64,000 bases of DNA from JAEUKA01 sp044228505 (GCA_044228505.1 JBGAUT010000001.1:124001-188000), one strand, 5' to 3'; counted from the stretch's first letter, positions 17,192 through 27,271 are shown. The notes: generated by a model from the sequence alone, not told the origin. Program-made: numbers and translations.

Positions 17192-19131
17192 AGAGTCAGG
17201 TCAAAACCACCTGTAATCGAGACTGTCCGGATGCCTGTGGCATTGTGGCCACCGTCGAAGATGGTCGAGTCACTCACATTGGCGGTGACCCCGAACATCC
17301 AATCACGCAGGGCTTCTTGTGCTATCGGACCAGCCACTTTCTGGAGACGCAGTACGGCCGCGAGCGCTTGACCTCTCCGCTGCTCCGCAGCAAGCAAAGT
17401 GGCAAACTGCTTCCGGTATCGTGGGATGAGGCGCTCGATGTTGCGGCCCGGGAACTGACCCGTATTCGACAGGAGTCCGGCCCCGCCTCCATCTTCTACT
17501 ATCGATCCGGTGGCACGCTGGGAATGATGGGAGCCGTGGTCGATTTGTTTTTCGAGCAGTTCGGCCCCGTAACCGTCAAGCGTGGTGACATCTGTTCCGG
17601 CGCGGGAGACGTCGCGCAGATGGTCGATTTTGGCGTCGAAGACTCGAGCGACTTTTTTGATCTCTATCACTCCCGTAGCATTCTGCTGTGGGGAAAAAAT
17701 CCCTATGTCTCGTCTCCGCACCTTCTGCCGGTGCTGAAGGAATGTCGACGTCGTGGCGCTCAGGTGCTGCTGATCGATCCGGTCCATCACAAGTCGGTCG
17801 CGTTGTCCGATGAGTTCATTCAGGTGCGTCCCGGAGGGGATTTTGCGCTGGCGATGGCGGTGGCGCAGCTCCTGTTTGCGGCGGGACAGATGGATCCACA
17901 GGCCCCGCAGTTCTGCGATCATCTACCGGAGTTTCGGGTTCAGGCAGAGAGTCGGACGCTGTCTGAATGGCTCGATGAAGCGGATGTTTCGGAGTCCTCC
18001 GCACGACGGATTGCGGCGGCGCTTGGTACGGACAAACCAGCGACGATTTTGGTTGGCTGGGGAATGGGGCGGCGGCGCAACGGAGCGGCGATTGTGCGGG
18101 CGCTCGATGCGCTGGCGGCTGTGACTGGCAACCTCGGAATTCCGGGCGGAGGCTCTTCGTTTTATTTCAAGCGGCGCGGGGCGTTTGACTCCTCGTTTGT
18201 GAAGGGTCTGGCCCCACGGACGGTGTGCGAGCCGCTGTTTGGTCGTGAGCTGTTGGCAATGAACGATCCGCCGATTCGGGCGGTATGGGTCACGGCGGGC
18301 AATCCTGTGGCGATGCTGCCAGAATCCCACACGACGGCGGCTGCGCTGAAGTCACGAGAGTTCGTGGTGGTCTGTGATCACCTGCTGACCGATACCGCAG
18401 AGCTGGCGGATCTGGTGTTGCCAACCACAACGCTGTTGGAAAGCGACGATCTGCTCGGTGCGTATGGTCACCACTATTTGGCCGTGTCGCGTCCGGTGGT
18501 GCCTCCGCCCGAGGGGGTGCGCAGTGACCTGCAAATCGTGCAAGGCCTGGCGGCGAGGGTCGGTCTGTCCGCCGTGGTGGCGGGAACCGCTCGAGAGTGG
18601 AAGCAGCGGATGATGGAACCGAAGCTGGCGCCGCACGGAATTGGCATCGAGACACTCGAAGCGGGTCCGGTTCGCAATCCGCTCGCCACGCCGGTGCTGT
18701 TTGCCGATCGGCGGTTTGCGACTGCTTCGGGACGAGTCAACTTGATTGCCAGCGAGCCCCCATCTCTCGCTCGTCCGAATGCCGAGTTCCCACTCTTGTT
18801 GATGGCGCTATCGACGGAGCGTTCCCAGTCTTCGCAGTGGGCAAGACCCCAACAAGGGCTGAGCGAACTGACCGTTCATCCCGATGCGGCAGCAGGAATT
18901 GAAGACGGCGGCACCGGAGAGCTCAGCTCGGTGATTGCGGCGATGCAAGTGGTGGTTCGTCATGATCCGACCCAGCGTCGCGATGTCGCGCTGCTTGCCA
19001 AAGGTGGCCACTTCCGCGACGGTCGCTGCGCCAATGCCCTGGTCGAGGCACAGCTTACAGATCTTGGCGAAGGCGGAGCGCTGTACGATCAGCCGGTGCG
19101 ACTGCGCGGGTTGCCGAGTGCTGCTGGGTGA
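17188..19131 (+). CDS. Molybdopterin-dependent oxidoreductase (DMSO-reductase family)
   Basis: 647 residues. An N-terminal [4Fe-4S] motif CNRDCPDAC followed by a fourth Cys after about 30 residues (QGFLC) identifies the bis-MGD oxidoreductase superfamily. Then YRSGGTLGMM, LLWGKNP and VGWGMGRRRNG are Mo-cofactor binding regions; the C-terminal domain (about 540-647) is the dinucleotide-binding barrel. A Cys in RGDICSGAG is a candidate Mo ligand. There is no Tat signal, so it is cytoplasmic. Short for a formate dehydrogenase; more like the small assimilatory or unknown-substrate enzymes. Starts at a GTG overlapping the radical SAM stop by four bases. Confidence 0.85.
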   Translation: MKSQVKTTCNRDCPDACGIVATVEDGRVTHIGGDPEHPITQGFLCYRTSHFLETQYGRERLTSPLLRSKQSGKLLPVSWDEALDVAARELTRIRQESGPASIFYYRSGGTLGMMGAVVDLFFEQFGPVTVKRGDICSGAGDVAQMVDFGVEDSSDFFDLYHSRSILLWGKNPYVSSPHLLPVLKECRRRGAQVLLIDPVHHKSVALSDEFIQVRPGGDFALAMAVAQLLFAAGQMDPQAPQFCDHLPEFRVQAESRTLSEWLDEADVSESSARRIAAALGTDKPATILVGWGMGRRRNGAAIVRALDALAAVTGNLGIPGGGSSFYFKRRGAFDSSFVKGLAPRTVCEPLFGRELLAMNDPPIRAVWVTAGNPVAMLPESHTTAAALKSREFVVVCDHLLTDTAELADLVLPTTTLLESDDLLGAYGHHYLAVSRPVVPPPEGVRSDLQIVQGLAARVGLSAVVAGTAREWKQRMMEPKLAPHGIGIETLEAGPVRNPLATPVLFADRRFATASGRVNLIASEPPSLARPNAEFPLLLMALSTERSQSSQWARPQQGLSELTVHPDAAAGIEDGGTGELSSVIAAMQVVVRHDPTQRRDVALLAKGGHFRDGRCANALVEAQLTDLGEGGALYDQPVRLRGLPSAAG

Positions 19132-19153
19132 ATGAATAGGTTCTCCACAGCCG

Positions 19154-20323
19154 ATGGTTGACATTGGTGAGAGGTTGCTAATATGTCCGCCCATGTCCGA
19201 CGACCCTGACGAACCTCTGCAGCGAGCCACCGAGCGCCCTGGCACCTATCAAGAACAGCGCATTTTGGTGCTGCACAACGCCGACTTTGGTGAAAGCAGC
19301 GACGGAGATCCATCCTTCGAATCACGTGCCGATGTCGTCAATCAAGCCCACGATGTGTCGCGGGCGCTGGTGACACGGGGCCACTTCGTCGATGTCATGG
19401 GGATCGACCGCAGGGATCTGCCCGATCTGCTGGAGCGATTGCGCGAAGATCCTCCCGACCTGGTGTTCAACCTCGTCGAGTCGTTGGCCCAGGTGGACCA
19501 AAATGCGATGGCGGTCACGGCCCTGCTGGAGCTATTCGACGTGCCCTTTACCGGACCCGGCACGCTGTCGGTCGGTATTTGCTGCAACAAGCAGCGCACC
19601 AAGCAGATCCTAAAAGCGGAAGGACTGCCGACGCCTCGCTGGGGCGTGGTCGATGGCCAGTTTCGCTCGCGCATTGCGGACCTGACGGCGGTGGCAGGAG
19701 TCGGCTATCCAGCGATTGTGAAGCTACTCGCAGAGGACGGCTCGCTGGGTATTTCGAGTTCGTCGGTGGTTTACGACGATGACGCGCTGGCGCGACAGCT
19801 TCGGGTGATGCGGGAGCAGTTTCCCGGCCGGAAGCTTCTCGTCGAGCAATTTATCGACGGGCGGGAACTATACGTGGCGCTGCTGGGGGATCGCATGCTC
19901 CCAGTGACCGAGATTGATTTGTCGGCGATACCGGCGGGGCAACCACGAATTGTGACCTACGACGGAAAGTGGACCAAAGGCTCGGCAGACTATCTGAATA
20001 CACCTTCGTCTCGGTTGGCGACGGGGCTTTCTCTGTCTCAAACGGAGCGATTGCAGAGTGTGGCAAGGAATAGTTTTGCGGCGCTCGCGGTCTGTGACTA
20101 CGGCCGCGTCGATCTGCGGCTCGCCAGCGATGGCACTCCCTACGTTCTTGAGGTGAATCCGAACTGCGACCTCTCTGACGGTGCGGGCCTGTCCCATTCG
20201 GCGCGGGCGGCCTCGATTCCCTACGACCAAATGATCGACGCAATCGCCGTTTCGGCGAGAGAAAGGTTTGCAGATGAGCTCCCTGTCAAACGGCGTGCAA
20301 ATTCGAGCGATTCGGGCCAGTGA
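19154..20323 (+). CDS. ATP-grasp ligase, D-alanine-D-alanine ligase-like
   Basis: 389 residues from 19154; the ATG at 19193 (MSDDPDEP) is an equally good start since neither has a clear SD. ATP-grasp core: PPDLVFNLVESL, GVGYPAIVKLLAEDGSLGIS, LLVEQFIDGRELYVALL, and Mg-binding YVLEVNPNCDLSDGAG. Related to Ddl and other peptide or amino-acid ligases but divergent; a bona fide cell-wall Ddl would sit near mur genes, which are absent here. It overlaps the following GNAT gene by 50 bases. In this setting it may add an amino acid to a small molecule made by the preceding enzymes, which is inference. Confidence 0.8.
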   Translation: MVDIGERLLICPPMSDDPDEPLQRATERPGTYQEQRILVLHNADFGESSDGDPSFESRADVVNQAHDVSRALVTRGHFVDVMGIDRRDLPDLLERLREDPPDLVFNLVESLAQVDQNAMAVTALLELFDVPFTGPGTLSVGICCNKQRTKQILKAEGLPTPRWGVVDGQFRSRIADLTAVAGVGYPAIVKLLAEDGSLGISSSSVVYDDDALARQLRVMREQFPGRKLLVEQFIDGRELYVALLGDRMLPVTEIDLSAIPAGQPRIVTYDGKWTKGSADYLNTPSSRLATGLSLSQTERLQSVARNSFAALAVCDYGRVDLRLASDGTPYVLEVNPNCDLSDGAGLSHSARAASIPYDQMIDAIAVSARERFADELPVKRRANSSDSGQ

Positions 20324-20768
20324 CCGTGAGCCTTTGTTGGCGATGGTTGCCGGTGCCGGAGTCTTCACCCAAGAGGAGGTCGAGACCGCCGAAGAACTGG
20401 TTGATGGCACACTCGATGCGGACGGAGATCCCGATCCCTACCTGATTCTCATCGCTGAGATTTCCAGTCGGATCGTTGGCTACGTCTGCTACGGCCACAT
20501 TCCGATGACGCAGGCGAGCTGGGATCTGTACTGGATTGCTACCGACGCCACGGTTCGTCGCCAAGGTGTCGCGCACAAGCTATGCGAGGCGATGGAGCAA
20601 GACATCCGAGAGCGCGGCGGCAAGCACGTTCGCGTCGAGACCAGCAGCACCTCCGGTTACGACGCGGCACATCGTTTCTATGAGCGGGAGGGTTATCCGG
20701 TCGTGTGCCGACTCACCGACTTCTACAAGCCGGGCGACGATTTGCTCCAGATGTATAAGAGTTTGTAG
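20274..20768 (+). CDS. GNAT-family N-acetyltransferase
   Basis: 164 residues from the ATG at 20274, preceded by GAAAGG at 7 bases. GNAT fold with acetyl-CoA-binding region ATDATVRRQGVAHKLC (motif A) and the terminal AHRFYEREGYPVV (motif B). The start lies within the last 50 bases of the ATP-grasp gene, so the two are surely co-translated. This ligase/acetyltransferase pairing occurs in other bacteria and suggests tailoring of one product. The gene stops three bases before the convergent beta-propeller gene. Confidence 0.85.
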   Translation: MSSLSNGVQIRAIRASDREPLLAMVAGAGVFTQEEVETAEELVDGTLDADGDPDPYLILIAEISSRIVGYVCYGHIPMTQASWDLYWIATDATVRRQGVAHKLCEAMEQDIRERGGKHVRVETSSTSGYDAAHRFYEREGYPVVCRLTDFYKPGDDLLQMYKSL

Positions 20769-20771
20769 CAG

Positions 20772-22577
20772 TTACTTGCGGACGAGCAGGGTGCCATGGT
20801 CGCCGCCGACCCACAGCTTGCGGCCGTCGAAGATCAATGCGCTCAGGCTGGAACTGGTGCCGCTTTCGATGGGTTGCCAGGCGCTGCCATCGTAGCGGAG
20901 CACGGTGCCTTTGTCGCCGACGGCCCAAGCCTCGGTTTCACTGCGACAGAGCACTCGCCGGAGGGTGTTTTCGTTGGCAGTTTGGGACTTCGTCCAACGT
21001 GCGCCATCCCAGTGGAGAATTATGCCCTTCGATCCGACGGCCCAGGCATTGCGAGCACCGCAGCTTGATACCGAGTAGAGCTCGGTGTTTTCGCCCGTGG
21101 TGATGCTGCCCCACTGCTCGCCATCGTAGTGTACCGACTCGCCATGGTCGCCGACAGCCCAGATATCGCGGGCGCTGCTACCGTGGACGTCCAAAAGAGA
21201 CTCAGTGGTGGGCTTGCTCAGTACCGCCCAGTCTTGGCCGGTGTAGTGAGCGATCGTGCCATTTCGTCCCACTGCCCAGATGTCGCGGCCCGAGGTTCCC
21301 CATGCTGCCGTAAGGAGCGAGGCCCCGCGGGAACTCAGGTCGGTGGTGTGCCACTTTTTGCCGTTATAGTGCTTGACGGTGGCACTGCTGCCAAATGCCC
21401 ACAGATCGCTCGTCGAGTTGCCGAGGAGCGTGGTGGTGCTAAGCAAAGAAACGCCGCTTATCGGATCGGTCTGCCACTTGCCGTTGACAAAACGCAACAG
21501 CGAGTGGCCCTGGATCGCCAACAGTAGGTTTGGGCTCTTGGCCCACAGCGCGGTGATGGCGTAAGGAATCTGTTCGGGATCGAACTCCGGTTTCCAGGCC
21601 TTTCCGTCGTAGTGCGATAGGCGGCCGTCGTCACCCGCCGCCCAAATATCGTTCGAGCCGCTACCCCACAGTGCCCGGAGGCGAACGGAGTCTTTGGTCG
21701 CTTTCCAGGCGTTGCCGTCGTAGTGAAACAGCTTGCTGCCGTCAGAGCCTCCCCAGATATCGGTGGTGCTCGCTCCCCACAGCGCATCAATGCTTCCGGG
21801 TAGATACGGCGCGACAGCCTCACCGTTGCCTCCGTTTTGAGAGCGCAGAATCCGTCCAGAGTAGCGAGAACCAGCGGCAAGCCAGACCTCTCTGGGCCGA
21901 TGACCCCAGGCTGCCCGGATATCGCCATAGTAAGAGGTATTTACGGCTCGCCATTCGGTCCCGTCAAAGTGTCGGGCCAGGCCGCTGCTCCCCGTGATCC
22001 AGACGTCGCTGCTGTCGAAGCCGAAGACACTGAAGAGGGTTGTCGATTCGGAGACCGAACCTCCCTTTTTGATGGTCTTCCCATCCCAGCGAAGCAGCGT
22101 GCCGCGTCGACCGACCATCCAGACATCGCTGGCCCCACTGCCCCAGGTCGAGAGCAGCGTTTCTTTGCTGCCGGTGTCGACCTTGTGCCAGCCCTCACCA
22201 TCGAAGTGAAGGGCCAGCCCCTCCGCACCAACCGCCCACGCATCACGCTGGCTTAGGCAGTACACGCCGTGGAGGGCTTCGACGGTACCGCTCGGGCTGG
22301 CGGACCAACTCTTGCCATCGTAGTGCAAGATGGTGCCGTGCTCACCAACGGCCCAAATGTAGCGTCCGCTGACTCCTGATAGCGAGTGCAAGGTGTTGCC
22401 CTGTGGACTCGGGCGCTGCCAACAGAATCCTCCGGTGGAACAGACCTGGCTGCTCGTGTGGTCATTGCCCACACAGCCGCTAAGCACAGGCGCGACCATC
22501 AGCAACGCATTGACCAAACAGCGACGATGACTCGTCTGACTTGTGAGCATTCCGTTTCGAACGTAGTTACGGGCCAT
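20772..22577 (-). CDS. Beta-propeller lipoprotein with WAVGxxGTIxHYDG repeats
   Basis: About 601 residues from the ATG at 22577 (GGTGG upstream; 22550 and 22607 are alternatives). A signal peptide ends in lipobox LSGC. The rest is about a dozen repeats of roughly 40 residues: IWAVGEHGTILHYDGKSW, DAWAVGAEGLALHFDG, DVWMVGRRGTLLRWDG and so on, ending KLWVGGDHGTLLVRK. Such repeats form BNR/Ycf48-like beta-propellers on the cell surface. Paralogous in architecture to 5152-6783 but GC-typical. Function unknown, possibly ligand or partner binding. Confidence 0.7.
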   Translation of the reverse strand: MARNYVRNGMLTSQTSHRRCLVNALLMVAPVLSGCVGNDHTSSQVCSTGGFCWQRPSPQGNTLHSLSGVSGRYIWAVGEHGTILHYDGKSWSASPSGTVEALHGVYCLSQRDAWAVGAEGLALHFDGEGWHKVDTGSKETLLSTWGSGASDVWMVGRRGTLLRWDGKTIKKGGSVSESTTLFSVFGFDSSDVWITGSSGLARHFDGTEWRAVNTSYYGDIRAAWGHRPREVWLAAGSRYSGRILRSQNGGNGEAVAPYLPGSIDALWGASTTDIWGGSDGSKLFHYDGNAWKATKDSVRLRALWGSGSNDIWAAGDDGRLSHYDGKAWKPEFDPEQIPYAITALWAKSPNLLLAIQGHSLLRFVNGKWQTDPISGVSLLSTTTLLGNSTSDLWAFGSSATVKHYNGKKWHTTDLSSRGASLLTAAWGTSGRDIWAVGRNGTIAHYTGQDWAVLSKPTTESLLDVHGSSARDIWAVGDHGESVHYDGEQWGSITTGENTELYSVSSCGARNAWAVGSKGIILHWDGARWTKSQTANENTLRRVLCRSETEAWAVGDKGTVLRYDGSAWQPIESGTSSSLSALIFDGRKLWVGGDHGTLLVRK

Positions 22578-22742
22578 GGCACAAACCACCTTGCATCCAA
22601 GCTGCATACCCGAGAGCGTTCAATATATCACGGTCGCTCGCTGCTCCGAGCGTCTGTATGAATTCCGGGCGAGGTACTCCAGTTTCCTTTTCGGTGGGGC
22701 GACCTCTATGCTGGCGCGCTATGCGGTAGAATTGTTTGTAAC

Positions 22743-24593
22743 GTGCAGTCTCGGGTTTTATCGCTACGCGGGCTGGCTTGGGCAATCCTTCTGTCGGTTC
22801 TGTGTGCAATCAGTGGGCACCAAGCCGTGCGTGCGAGCGAGGGACCGGGGTCCGTCATCGAACTAGAGCCACCGCCGAGCCGACGAGAGCCGGTGCTGGC
22901 GATGCAGGACTATCAGGGGACGTGGGAATACCGGTATGGGGACTCTCCCAAAGATGTCAGAGGTGTTCCCCTGTGGGCTGTGCTTCCTTCCCAGGAGGAC
23001 TGGCGTCCGTTGCCCATTCTAAAGACTCCCCCTGAGCGGAACGGTCGGCGATTTTTGTGGATGCGGACCAAGCTCACGGGTCCGCTGGTATCCGATCCCA
23101 CGCTGGCGCTGGAAATCGTCGATCAGATCTTTGAGGCGTATCTGGATGGACAGCTGATCTATCGATTTGGAAAGCTCGATGGACAAGATGCGGAGTCGCG
23201 TCGTTTCCTGGGCTATCCGACCCACTACGTTCCGCTTTCGGAAAGTGCAGAATCCGTCGGAGACTACCGTGGAAAGACGCTCATCCTGCGCATGTACTCC
23301 GAACACATCAACATTGGTGTATTCGGGAAAATTCGGATAGGAACTCGGTCGAAACTACTGACCGCCCTGATTCAGGAAGACGCGGGCAGAGTGGTGGTAG
23401 GAATCGTCTTGTGCGCCGTCGGTCTCTTCGTCCTGATGCTATTTGTGTATGAGCGCAGCGATCGAGCCTACATGTTCTACGCTTGGTTCACCTTCTCGAC
23501 GGGATTGTGGACCTTGTGCCAGACCAAGATGCGCGGCGAACTGTCGGTATCTCCCCTCCGTTTCACCTATGTCGAGCTGTTTTCTTTATACATGGCGGTG
23601 ACGGGTCTCATGCTGTACCTGGAGCGGGTGATGGGACCGGGTCCATTCGGAATAAGCCGGCTGATCGCGAGGGTGTTGGTTCTCTACGATCTGTGCGCAG
23701 CGGTCCTGATAGGGGTGGGTGCAGTGACGCTCCTGCAGACCCTGCTGCCGTTCCAAATCATGCTGCTGGTGACGGTGGTCTACACGCTCGCGATCGTCGT
23801 GGCATCGATCCTCAAAGGAGACTCCGATGCGAAGCTATTTGGACTGGGCCTCGCTGCCGCATCAACGCTGGTTGCCTATGACGTGTTGGCCGCAGTCGGG
23901 ATGGTTCCGCGTGTCAGCTTGGCTTCCAGCTACATGGGCCAAGCCCTGTTCGTGCTTGCAATCGGACTGATCCTCGTGCGCCGATTCCGGCAGGTTCACT
24001 TGAACCTGATTCACGCCAAAAACGCGCTCTCGGAGCAGGTCGGTGCGCTCGAGTCTAGGAACTCCGAAATCGAGCTCCTAAACTCCGAGTTGCGTCACCA
24101 GATCGAGGCACGATCACGCGCACTTGTTGAATCTCTGCTCGGGAGCGATCAGGCGGCACCCATCGAACAAGCGGTGCTTTCCGTGGGGGCGATCATCAAC
24201 AAACGATATCGAGTCCTCCATGTGCTCGGCCAAGGTGCGATGGGGATCGTGTACGAGGTCGAGCGGCTCAGCGACAAGCGGCACTTTGCGGCCAAGGTGC
24301 TTGCCAGTCATGCGGGCAGGGAGTCGCTGGCGCGGTTTGTGCGGGAAGCGCAGCTCCTGGCGCATTTGGATCATCCACACTTGGTCACCATTACCGATGT
24401 CGACATCACAGAAGATCGCGTGGCGTACCTTGTGATGGAACTGGTGATAGGAACCACCCTTGCGCAGCAGCAGCATCGATTCCGCGACCTAGACTTCGCA
24501 ATCCCAGTGTTGTGTCAAGTGGCCGACGCGCTATCCAAAGTCCACAGTGAAGGCGTCGTTCATCGTGAACTATTTCAGCCATGTAGCATGTGA
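22743..24593 (+). pseudogene. 7TM-DISM sensor / Ser-Thr kinase fusion, truncated in the catalytic loop (5' part)
   Basis: 616 residues remain. A signal peptide, an extracellular 7TMR-DISM-type beta domain (about 45-200), seven hydrophobic helices (about 215-425), a short coiled coil (about 430-465) and then the N-lobe of a Hanks kinase: LGQGAMGIVYEVE, AAKVL, LVMELV. The frame runs to H607-R-E-L and then turns into unrelated residues FQPCSM and a stop. The catalytic loop, DFG and whole C-lobe are missing, so it cannot be an active kinase. The missing part, beginning QPANILV, appears at 48926 in the same orientation. Start is a GTG without clear SD. Confidence 0.8.
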
Positions 24594-24953
24594 TGAAGTT
24601 GGCAAATAGTAGGAGACGCGGAAACGCTTGGGGAATGAAGGCTTGTGGGTCATTTCGCGATGGTAAGAGATTGCTGAGCAGACGTGACCACGCTGCGCTT
24701 GAGGAAGCGCCAGCACGGTCGTGAGTAGACCATCCAGCGCTCCTTGCAGTGTTTCCCAAAACACGCGCACGGCGGGCTGTTCCGAGCGCGCTGGCACGGA
24801 ACACCTCTTTTGAAACTGGGCTGTCACGATGGCAGGCTTTCGAGATGCGCCGTTTGGGAGCCTGGGACATTGCCAGGCCAATGAAGAACTCGACCCAGAC
24901 GAAAGTCGTGCACTCATCGCCTATTTGCTGACCAACTAACATAGACTCGACCG
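24594..24953. other. Region next to the kinase breakpoint, remnant sequence
   Basis: No complete gene. On the plus strand a 36-codon frame (24829-24939) ends DPDESRALIAYLLTN, resembling the tail of a c-type cytochrome-like domain, and is preceded by a stop. On the minus strand an open frame (24570-24917) has no recognised family and reads into the kinase fragment. Probably debris of genes disrupted at the junction. Confidence 0.35.
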
Positions 24954-26381
24954 ATGCGTCGGCCTCTCATGTTGTTCGCGGTGTTGCTGTCGATCGGACT
25001 GGTCGGGTTGGGATCTGTCTTGGTTTTCCTTCGCCGTGCCGAGGTGCAGATTGCACAGGTCTTCCGAAGCGCCGCTCCGAACGAGGAGCACAGTACGTGG
25101 ATCGGTTCGGTATCGGTGTTTGACGGCGAGCGGTTGTTGCGCGACCAGGATGTGTTGCTGCGCGGTGCAACCGTTGTCTCTGTGACTGCAGCGGGAGGGC
25201 AGACTCCTCCCACGGGAGCGTTGCGCATCGATGGCCGTGGTCGAACCTTGCTGCCAGGACTCATCGACAGCCACGCCCACTTGCTGACTGCGGGGGCTCC
25301 CCCTTGGGCTACCTTCCTACCGAAAACGGATTCGAATGCGCGTGCGATGCTCTATGCAGGGGTCACGAGCGTCCTTGTTGCGCAGTCCGGTCCCGACGAA
25401 GATAGACTCCTGCGGAAAAGTGAACACGGGAGTTCAGCGGTACCGCACCTGTTTGTCGCTGGCCCAGGACTGACCGCGCCGGGAGGTCACCCGATTCCTT
25501 TTGTACGCGCACTACTACCTTGGCCCTTGAGCTCCTTTGTGACTGCTCGGCAGCCGACGGCGGCGACGGCGCAGGAAGCCCGAACGCAGGTGGCACGCAT
25601 CTGGGGAATGCACCACCCGCCGCTGTGTAAGATATTTTTCGATGCCCTTCCGAAAGGTGCCCCGCAGCTATCTCGTGAGGTTCTGCGGAGTGCTATCAAG
25701 GAGGCGCGAGATGTGGGTATGCGTCCGATCGTCCACATCGGCAGTAGTGCTGACATGGTCATCGCTGCTGAAGAAGGTGCGGCGCTGCTCATGCATCCAC
25801 CTTCAAAGGATGTTCTGTCGGACGAACAGGTAGCCACTCTGGCCCGGATCAAGATTCCCTTTGTGACCACGCTCCGGACCCTGCTGGCCAGCGATGAGGT
25901 GGGACGGACCGGCGGTACGCAGCTCGAGCGTGAGATCATGGATGCGCGCCTAATCGAGAGCTTTGCGCACAAGCCACCTGGATTTGCGATTCGGGGCTTT
26001 GAACAACTAGAGACAGAGTTTCCACAGGCCGCTGCACGGATGCGGGAGAACATCCAGAGACTGACCAGGGCGGGAGTGCCATTCTTTGTCGGAACGGATG
26101 CCGGAGTGTTCGGCGTATTTCCGGGGGCCTCACTTCATGGTGAGATCCGAGAACTGGAAAAGGCCGGGCTGTCTCCGCAAGACATCTTGCGCGCCGCAAC
26201 CAGAGCCCCAGCCGCGTTTCTCGATCCTTCGCGCAGCTTTGGTCAAGTGGCTGCGGGTCAGCGTGCCGATCTGCTGCTGGTACGGGGTGACCCACTCTCT
26301 GATCTTGGTGCACTGTCTGCCATGGAAGAGGTCTGGCTGTCCGGAGTCCGTCTTACCCGCCGTCCCGTCTCGGCTCAGTGA
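24954..26381 (+). CDS. Amidohydrolase-family protein, membrane-tethered
   Basis: 475 residues. An N-terminal hydrophobic helix (MLFAVLLSIGLVGLGSVLVFL) anchors or exports it. The amidohydrolase core follows: DSHAHLL (first metal His pair), CKIFFDALPKG (probable carboxylated Lys), IVHIGS, GTDAG (metal-binding Asp), and the C-terminal AFLDPSRSFGQVAAGQRADLLLVRGDPL that closes the composite beta-sandwich. Close to imidazolonepropionase/prolidase-like enzymes of metal-dependent hydrolases; substrate unknown. Because it is tethered on the outside, it likely acts on an extracytoplasmic substrate, which is inference. Confidence 0.82.
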   Translation: MRRPLMLFAVLLSIGLVGLGSVLVFLRRAEVQIAQVFRSAAPNEEHSTWIGSVSVFDGERLLRDQDVLLRGATVVSVTAAGGQTPPTGALRIDGRGRTLLPGLIDSHAHLLTAGAPPWATFLPKTDSNARAMLYAGVTSVLVAQSGPDEDRLLRKSEHGSSAVPHLFVAGPGLTAPGGHPIPFVRALLPWPLSSFVTARQPTAATAQEARTQVARIWGMHHPPLCKIFFDALPKGAPQLSREVLRSAIKEARDVGMRPIVHIGSSADMVIAAEEGAALLMHPPSKDVLSDEQVATLARIKIPFVTTLRTLLASDEVGRTGGTQLEREIMDARLIESFAHKPPGFAIRGFEQLETEFPQAAARMRENIQRLTRAGVPFFVGTDAGVFGVFPGASLHGEIRELEKAGLSPQDILRAATRAPAAFLDPSRSFGQVAAGQRADLLLVRGDPLSDLGALSAMEEVWLSGVRLTRRPVSAQ

Positions 26382-26501
26382 AAGGTATCCCATCGTCGGT
26401 AATGCCAACCCTTGCAACATCCTGGTGGAGTTCGAAACCAACTTGTTGAAAATGGGTTGTGCATCCGAACCAATCCGGGTCAGGTTGGTGGACATGGCGT
26501 G

Positions 26502-26521
26502 CACAGAGAACGCGCTCTGTG
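26502..26521. promoter_or_regulatory. 7-bp inverted repeat upstream of a hypothetical gene
   Basis: CACAGAG, a 6-base spacer, then CTCTGTG. It ends 30 bases before the ATG at 26552, where a repressor site would be expected. No T-tract follows, so it is not a terminator. Confidence 0.25.
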
Positions 26522-26551
26522 AGACCCGGAATGACACCTGGAAAAAGTCCG

Positions 26552-27271
26552 ATGAGTCTGAATGAAACGCATGCTTTCCTTCGCGAGTTCCCTGGCTGGA
26601 GCGTGTCGCTGAATTGGTCCTCTGGCACGGGTGTGGAAGACATTCCGATGCTGACCGCTGCCGCCCTCGACGCCGTGGATGCGATCAGGCCGCTTTTCGA
26701 GCCTCTTTCAGCCGACCTTGACGTGACCGCAGAAAGTGAGTCGGATGAGCTGGTGGTGGAGCATCCTCACTGGTTCATTCATGCCGACGGTGCTTCGCCA
26801 GAACTTCAATTGACCCCATTTTGGAGAAGCCCAGAGGTGTGCCGGGTGCCAGGGCTCACCCGCGACAGACTCGCACTCTGGATTTCCAACGCGCTGCTGG
26901 ACGCCTGCAGGGGTAAGGCCGGATGCCGGTCGTCTTGGAACACCATCTGGATACGGGCAGGAAGAGCGCGACTGGCCGATGCTGACGCCCAGCGTATCGG
27001 CACTGAATCACTCGTGCTCGACACGCAGCCTGGCCACCTGCTGGTGCCCATCGAACGGGACCATCGCGGAGGGTGGGTATCTGGCCCTTACTGGCATCTG
27101 GCCGGTGAGCCTCCTCTGAGTGTGAGGATCAACAGGTTCTTTGATTCCCTGTCCTTAACCCTTTCCGTACACTGGTCGCTCTGGTCAGAGAGTGGCACGC
27201 CAGGTCGTCGGGAAGTGGGGCTACGGATTGAATCCTTGACCGCTCTGGGCTGGGAACTGAATGAAGAGTAG
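26552..27271 (+). CDS. Hypothetical protein
   Basis: 239 residues from the ATG at 26552 (AAAAAG upstream); a longer frame starts at 26459 but its extra residues are low-quality. Acidic, Trp-rich, soluble, no signal peptide. Contains HPHWFIHADG, WNTIWIRAGRARL and WVSGPYWHLAGEPPL. I recognise no family. The 170 bases before it contain only an inverted repeat. Codon use matches the neighbours, which supports a real gene. Confidence 0.5.
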   Translation: MSLNETHAFLREFPGWSVSLNWSSGTGVEDIPMLTAAALDAVDAIRPLFEPLSADLDVTAESESDELVVEHPHWFIHADGASPELQLTPFWRSPEVCRVPGLTRDRLALWISNALLDACRGKAGCRSSWNTIWIRAGRARLADADAQRIGTESLVLDTQPGHLLVPIERDHRGGWVSGPYWHLAGEPPLSVRINRFFDSLSLTLSVHWSLWSESGTPGRREVGLRIESLTALGWELNEE

